Below the pieces are notes generated by a model. It had not been told where the DNA came from and did not search any database. It saw only the letters and a list, made by a program, of their open reading frames with translations. Positions 30,143-34,252 of a stretch of 34,252 bases of DNA are shown piece after piece. The stretch is from positions 1 to 34,252 of the forward strand of contig MOEB01000045.1 in the NCBI GenBank assembly GCA_001939945.1. Direction: 5' to 3'. Each line of letters starts with the position of its first letter. Within the stretch, counting starts at the first letter, position 1. The position numbers and the translations under genes are program-made. Origin of the DNA: Aerophototrophica crusticola. Lineage in GTDB: Bacteria > Pseudomonadota > Alphaproteobacteria > Azospirillales > Azospirillaceae.

Positions 30143-31488
30143 ATAATACTCCAGAGCATGGAACAGAAAAATTTGAGTCATTTGATCTCAGAAACATAGT
30201 GATACCAGAACTTCCGTCTGAAGCAGAAGTTCTCGATCGCCTTGAAAAAACATGCACATCAGTAGGTTATGTGCATGCGTTATCATTTTTGTGCTGGCAA
30301 TATAATTTTATTGGCTTCGACAAAGAGATTACGCCCGACGCAGTTCAAGGCATGAAGGGGGAAAATCGTTTGCTTAGAAGCGAGATCGCTCTCCTCAAAA
30401 GACTAATGTATTCAGCGGAAATTGATATGACTTTCCCAGGATCAATTAAGATTCAAGAATATATCGACGAATCCCACAGGCTTCTGCAAGAACTTCATCA
30501 GGTTCTGAGTTCTGCTTATCTGCATTCTCTGAAAAATTCAAATCCGGAACTTTATGGGAATGACATATTTACTGACCCATCAGTATTAAGGGAGCCCATA
30601 TTTTATTCATCAGAATCTGCTTATGATTTCCAGTACAAGGAGTTCTCCGTGCTTCGTCATGCAGCGGATGCCAAATGGATGATCGAGAAAATGGGATTTT
30701 CCCCATTTGAATTGACACAATTCTATGATGGTGTATGTGCACTTACTGTATTTAGGCTGCAAGAAATCAAAAGATCTACTAATTTGGAATCGATAGATAC
30801 TCTAACTTTGTTGCCAGCATTCATGTTTTTAAAATATGATATCATTTCTCAAACCGGATTAAAGGAAGATACTGTAGAAAACATTATCACCGCGTTCTCT
30901 CCAAGCCGGCCAGCACCGTTAGAAACCTACAGACATGTAGGGTCATGGAATGAACTCACATCAAAACCAATTATCAGAATATCCAATGATGAGTTCTTCT
31001 TATTGCAATCATATTCGTTTATTGAGAGTGCATATGAGTCTCCATTCTACTGGATGATCAATGATAAAGCTTACCGTAATGTGGCTGCTGAAAATCGAGG
31101 TTGTTTCACGGAGAGTTTTGCTGAACTCAGGCTGGAAAACATCTTTGAAAAAAATCGGATTTTCAAAAATATTTACATTCACAACAAATCTGGTGACTCC
31201 ATTGGAGAAATAGATGTACTTGTACTGTATGCTGATAGAGCTATAGTCCTGCAAGCGAAATCCAAGCGGTTAGGTGAAGCCGCTCGTAAAGGTATCGAAG
31301 GAGCGCTAAAATCCGATTTTGAAAAGACTGTGCAAGCGGCTTACGATCAAGGTTTTAGTTGCGGTGAATGTTTGATGGACAAAAATCTTGTTTTTAGTAA
31401 AGAATCAGGAGAAAAGATAACTATACCGGCTCAAATCAAAGAAATTTTTATTATCTGCTTAATTGCAGAACACTTCCCAGGACTTTAA
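30127..31488 (+). CDS. N-terminal part of an interrupted nuclease-like/SEC-C protein (horizontally acquired)
   Basis: This 453-aa frame lies in AT-rich DNA with codon use unlike the neighbours. The first 330 residues are mostly helical and I recognise no domain. Near the C-terminus, GEIDVLVLYADRAIVLQAKSKRL has D363 and the Q376-A-K378 pair spaced as in PD-(D/E)xK and NERD-type nuclease cores (Gln replacing the usual Glu). It ends at TAA 31486, but the same frame stays open beyond it to 32361, encoding a matching continuation. ATG 30139 (449 aa) is an alternative start because it overlaps the leader ORF stop. A role in defence or nucleic-acid processing is a guess from the fold and the insert context. 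Confidence 0.6.
   Translation: MEKRMNNTPEHGTEKFESFDLRNIVIPELPSEAEVLDRLEKTCTSVGYVHALSFLCWQYNFIGFDKEITPDAVQGMKGENRLLRSEIALLKRLMYSAEIDMTFPGSIKIQEYIDESHRLLQELHQVLSSAYLHSLKNSNPELYGNDIFTDPSVLREPIFYSSESAYDFQYKEFSVLRHAADAKWMIEKMGFSPFELTQFYDGVCALTVFRLQEIKRSTNLESIDTLTLLPAFMFLKYDIISQTGLKEDTVENIITAFSPSRPAPLETYRHVGSWNELTSKPIIRISNDEFFLLQSYSFIESAYESPFYWMINDKAYRNVAAENRGCFTESFAELRLENIFEKNRIFKNIYIHNKSGDSIGEIDVLVLYADRAIVLQAKSKRLGEAARKGIEGALKSDFEKTVQAAYDQGFSCGECLMDKNLVFSKESGEKITIPAQIKEIFIICLIAEHFPGL
31486..31488 (+). other. In-frame TAA splitting the insert gene
   Basis: The codon lies in EHFPGL-stop-NYAESFLK. After it, the frame continues through REPYIIDVFTFDVVCEMLRSPLYLFSFLNRR without a frameshift. A single substitution, sequencing error or readthrough would explain it. 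Confidence 0.75.
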
Positions 31489-31581
31489 AACTATGCTGAA
31501 AGCTTTCTTAAGCTTAGAGCGCATAGACAAATACGAGAGCCATATATAATAGACGTTTTCACGTTTGACGTAGTTTGCGAA

Positions 31582-32361
31582 ATGTTACGGTCTCCGCTAT
31601 ATCTGTTTAGCTTTTTGAATCGTCGCCATTCATATGCAAGAAAAATACGCGCAAGTAGCGAACTTTCAATTCTTGGATACCATCTCAAATATAATTTGTG
31701 GTTTGAAGATAGTATGGATTTCGTTAATCTTGGCGATGATTTTTCTATTGATGTTGATAGTGCGATGATTGCTCGCAGAATGAACTTTCCTGGGAAAACA
31801 ACGCCAGAGGGTATATTAACAAAAGGAAGAGGAAGCAACTTTGGAAATCTTATAGCAGAAATAGAGAATAAAGAAGCAGATAATATATTAGATTTCGGGT
31901 ATCTGCTTCTGTCGATTAATGAAGAATCAATGAAGAATATGTCAGAGTGTATGCAGTATATATTTGATAAGTTCCAGCATGATCGCAGAACTCATGACTT
32001 TACTATGCTGTTTGGTGACAGCGGGATTACAATGCATTGTGGTGCAGAGAACAATGAAGAAACATTCAAGAGACTCTACGCACATTGCGAACTGTCGAAA
32101 TATCGGAGTAAGGCTAATAACTGGTATGGTATTGCGCTTAGCCCAAGCGAAGCTGGACAAACACGGTTAGTGATTGGCTTGTCAGGAGTTTGGCAGCCTA
32201 ATCCGGATATGGATAATCTCCTGCCCCGCTTTGGGCCTCCTCTATCACCACGCCAACTTAAAAGTATTCTGTCCGCACATCAGAAAGAGACCAAAGTCGG
32301 AGTTAATGAGCCATGTCCTTGCGGAAGCGGCAAGAAGTACAAAAAGTGTTGTAGACAATAG
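31582..32361 (+). CDS. C-terminal part of the interrupted protein, with SEC-C zinc motif
   Basis: This is the same reading frame as the upstream part, in AT-rich DNA. From the first available ATG it has 259 aa; the true continuous segment runs from 31489 (290 aa). It ends NEPCPCGSGKKYKKCC, a SEC-C zinc-binding motif (C-x-C-x8-C-C) as found at the C-terminus of SecA and many unrelated proteins. The middle has no domain I recognise. ATG 31582 has no good ribosome-binding site and falls inside what looks like a continuous domain, so separate translation is doubtful. With the upstream part the whole would be 739 aa from ATG 30139. It is often such SEC-C proteins that are mis-annotated as SecA; this is not SecA, as it lacks the helicase domains. 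Confidence 0.6.
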   Translation: MLRSPLYLFSFLNRRHSYARKIRASSELSILGYHLKYNLWFEDSMDFVNLGDDFSIDVDSAMIARRMNFPGKTTPEGILTKGRGSNFGNLIAEIENKEADNILDFGYLLLSINEESMKNMSECMQYIFDKFQHDRRTHDFTMLFGDSGITMHCGAENNEETFKRLYAHCELSKYRSKANNWYGIALSPSEAGQTRLVIGLSGVWQPNPDMDNLLPRFGPPLSPRQLKSILSAHQKETKVGVNEPCPCGSGKKYKKCCRQ

Positions 32362-32387
32362 CTTCTAAACGGCAATCCTTTCCCGCA

Positions 32388-34223
32388 TCAATACGTCAGC
32401 ACCGCGTTGAACAGTACCGAGTAGTACGTATCCCGCCCGTCCTGGGCCGCGTAAATGTCCTTAAAGCCGTCGCCGGCGAACAGGGCCGCCCCGGAGAGCC
32501 GGAACACGAAGTTCTGGATGAAGCCGGGGCGGTAGATGGCGGCGGCGGAGAGGTCCCAGCCGATGTCGCGGCCGATGGCGCCCTGCATGCGCAGGGCCTC
32601 CAGGCTGTCGGTGTGGTGGAACCAGAGGTGGTTGGCGTTGAGGGACAGGCGCAGCTCGGGCGTCAGGTCCAGGTCGGCGCCGGCGCCCGCCAGGATCAGG
32701 CCGGGGTTGGTGAAGTTGGACTGGCCTTCCTCCTTGCTGGAGCGCAGGGAGGGCAACAGGCCGTTGCGGCCGTTCAGGGACACGGCGCGTCCGCCGCCGA
32801 TCAGGGGGATGCCCTGGCGGATCCAGTAGCTGGTGTCGGCACCGGCGATCAGCGGGTTCTCGAAGATGGCGTCGAAGCCGGTCTCCGTGTTGTCGTACGG
32901 GTCCTTGTCGCCGCTGGCGAAGACGCCGGACAGGCGGATGCGGGTCCAGTCGAAGTCCATGCTGGGCTCGACCGCCGCGAAGAAGGCGCGGACCTGGCTG
33001 TCCTTGTCGGTGAAGATGTTGTCCTCGTTCCGGCCCAGCAGCAGGTAGGCGGAGGCGGTGAGGTTCACCTTGTTGAAATGGCCATCGGCGTTGTAGCCGA
33101 CATAGACGGCGTCATAGTCCCGGGTGCGGAGGTTGCCGATCAGGGCGGGGCGCACGGGGAAGCCGTTGGTGTCGACCTGGGTCTCCCCCTTCTCCCGGTT
33201 CATGTTGTAGACGACGGTGCCCTGGCTGGTGAGGCCGAGGACCGGGAAGTCCTGCCGGTACAGGTTGGCGGCGAAGACGTAATCGTCGCGCACCCGCTGG
33301 GTCACGTCGTTCAGGCCGGAGTTGGTCTCCTTCTCCAGCCGCCAGAAGGCCGCCAGATTGTATTGCCAGCGGTTGTTGTCCCGGTTGCCGAACAGGCGGA
33401 CGCCGAGCTGGTTGTCCTGGAACAGGAAGCCGCGGAAATCCGTGCTGAAGGGCTGGATGCCCACGCGCAGGCTGTCGAAATCGTACCGGTCGCTGACGTT
33501 GCGGATGTGGTAGTCGATGAAGCCTTCCTGGAGGCCGATGAACCCGTCCCGCCGGCTGGTGCCCTTGGCGGGCTCCACGAACAGGATGCGCTTCTCCTTC
33601 ACCTTGGCGTAGTTGAAGTTGAAGACGGGGGTCAGGCGGAATTCCAGGTCGGGCGGCTTGAAGGCGGTCTGGCCCTTGATGGCCGCCAGGCTGACCACGA
33701 GGTTCTGGTTGAACACCCAGCTGTCCGGGTCGCCGAACAGGTCGTTCGCCCCGGGGCGGGTGGTGGTCTGGTTACCCACCGGGATGGGGAAGCTGCGCGG
33801 CTCCACCACCGTGTCGGAGATCAGCGACAGGGCGAAGAACCAGTCCTGGGTGCCGAAGATGGGCCGGTCGCCCTTCAGCGTGTTCTGGTGGTAGGGGTCC
33901 CACCACCGCTCCTTCACGCCCACCGCCTCGATCAGGCGCCAGCGGTCGGGCAGCGGGATCTCATCCGTCGGGAAGGAGGAGGGGTCCGGGATGGGCACCC
34001 GGTTGTCGGCCGGGGGGGCCATGTCCTCCCGCGCCTGGCCGGGGCGGCGGCGCCAGTAATCCTCGAAGGATTCCGGCGGCTGGTCGGGCTGGGCCTGGGC
34101 CGGGGCGGGGGCCTGCTGCGCGGGGGCTGGGGTGGCCGTGAGGAAGGTGGCGGCGAGGAGGAGGGTGGTGAGGAGAGCCTTTGCCGAACCCCGGTGCGCG
34201 ATGAGGTTGGACAGTGCCACCAC
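32388..34223 (-). CDS. Outer-membrane beta-barrel protein (alginate-export/porin-like)
   Basis: This protein is 611 aa from GTG 34223. A signal peptide KALLTTLLLAATFLTATPAPA ends near Q-Q. A proline- and glutamine-rich spacer follows, with ESFEDYWRRRPGQ. The rest consists of alternating amphipathic strands, such as FRLTPVFNFNYAKV, DSLRVGIQPFSTDFRGFLFQDNQLGVRLFGNRD and RIRLSGVFASGDKDPYDN. It ends in SVLFNAVLTY with a C-terminal aromatic residue typical of barrel proteins. Strand content and FQDNQLG-type motifs suggest a porin or polysaccharide-export-like barrel, but the substrate is unknown. The open frame continues upstream without a stop to the window edge, so the start is uncertain; GGAGGGGAC before the GTG may be the ribosome site, formed by the dispersed repeat. 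The AT-rich insert ends about 20 bp after its stop. Confidence 0.75.
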   Translation of the reverse strand: MVALSNLIAHRGSAKALLTTLLLAATFLTATPAPAQQAPAPAQAQPDQPPESFEDYWRRRPGQAREDMAPPADNRVPIPDPSSFPTDEIPLPDRWRLIEAVGVKERWWDPYHQNTLKGDRPIFGTQDWFFALSLISDTVVEPRSFPIPVGNQTTTRPGANDLFGDPDSWVFNQNLVVSLAAIKGQTAFKPPDLEFRLTPVFNFNYAKVKEKRILFVEPAKGTSRRDGFIGLQEGFIDYHIRNVSDRYDFDSLRVGIQPFSTDFRGFLFQDNQLGVRLFGNRDNNRWQYNLAAFWRLEKETNSGLNDVTQRVRDDYVFAANLYRQDFPVLGLTSQGTVVYNMNREKGETQVDTNGFPVRPALIGNLRTRDYDAVYVGYNADGHFNKVNLTASAYLLLGRNEDNIFTDKDSQVRAFFAAVEPSMDFDWTRIRLSGVFASGDKDPYDNTETGFDAIFENPLIAGADTSYWIRQGIPLIGGGRAVSLNGRNGLLPSLRSSKEEGQSNFTNPGLILAGAGADLDLTPELRLSLNANHLWFHHTDSLEALRMQGAIGRDIGWDLSAAAIYRPGFIQNFVFRLSGAALFAGDGFKDIYAAQDGRDTYYSVLFNAVLTY

Positions 34224-34227
34224 GTCC

Positions 34228-34252
34228 CCTCCCCCTGGGAGAGGGGACGGGA
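34228..34252. repeat. Partial third copy of the dispersed CCCTCTCCC repeat
   Basis: The window end, read on the minus strand, begins TCCCGTCCCCTCTCCCAGGG and matches 25 bp of the arm at 19390-19414. It supplies a purine-rich run just upstream of the putative GTG start of the barrel gene. Confidence 0.6.

Noticed and set aside
31582-32361. SecA-like translocase from the C-terminal SEC-C motif
   Set aside because: Only the zinc motif is shared; there are no DEAD-helicase motifs and the total length is too short for SecA.

Overview
The window is GC-rich DNA with strong G/C preference at third codon positions. Its gene families include a Caulobacter-type TonB-dependent receptor, a three-gene TRAP transporter, an HWE-family histidine kinase and Tat signal peptides. 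Together these suggest an alphaproteobacterium, possibly of the Azospirillaceae/Rhodospirillales type. That assignment is inference; no rRNA or tRNA gene is present to anchor it.

Region by region: (1) 1-571 is the C-terminal part of an HWE histidine kinase, cut inside its H-box by what looks like the terminal inverted repeat of an IS6-family element at the window edge. (2) 608-4483 is a polysaccharide segment: a Wzx-type flippase on the minus strand, divergent from two overlapping ATP-grasp genes (TupA-like, then a sugar-transfer-associated type). (3) 4496-28943 is a large pectin/galacturonate utilisation region. It holds a Tat-exported esterase, a LacI regulator, a TonB-dependent receptor, then uxaC-kduI-kduD-FAH hydratase-dctP-dctQ-dctM-pectate lyase in one tight operon, followed by a type B carboxylesterase. 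After a flavodoxin-fold quinone reductase/LysR pair come eda (with a coupled 59-aa ORF), kdgK, a TetR regulator, uxaA and a UxuB-type reductase. (4) 28944-29800 is intergenic DNA with two arrays of short direct repeats phased at about 10 bp around a remnant of a winged-helix gene. (5) About 29770-32370 is a sharply AT-rich insert holding one long gene (PD-(D/E)xK/NERD-like nuclease core plus C-terminal SEC-C zinc motif) broken by a single in-frame TAA, with a possible 12-codon leader peptide and an upstream dyad. (6) 32388-34223 is an outer-membrane beta-barrel protein on the minus strand.

The genes outline a pathway. Pectate lyase and esterases would depolymerise and de-esterify pectin. The TonB receptor would import oligomers across the outer membrane and the TRAP system would take up (unsaturated) uronates. 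UxaC, the mannitol-dehydrogenase-family reductase and UxaA would convert galacturonate to KDG, while KduI and KduD would convert the unsaturated-end product to KDG. KdgK and Eda would then give pyruvate and glyceraldehyde-3-phosphate. Seven copies of the invariant 10-mer TGACACCGGT lie in noncoding DNA before lacI, the TonB receptor, uxaC, eda/kdgK and uxaA, which strongly suggests one LacI-controlled regulon.

The observations most worth following up are this operator set, the AT-rich interrupted nuclease-like/SEC-C gene, the two helically phased repeat arrays, the pairing of UxaA with a UxuB-type reductase, and an uncharacterised FAH-family enzyme inside the pectin operon.
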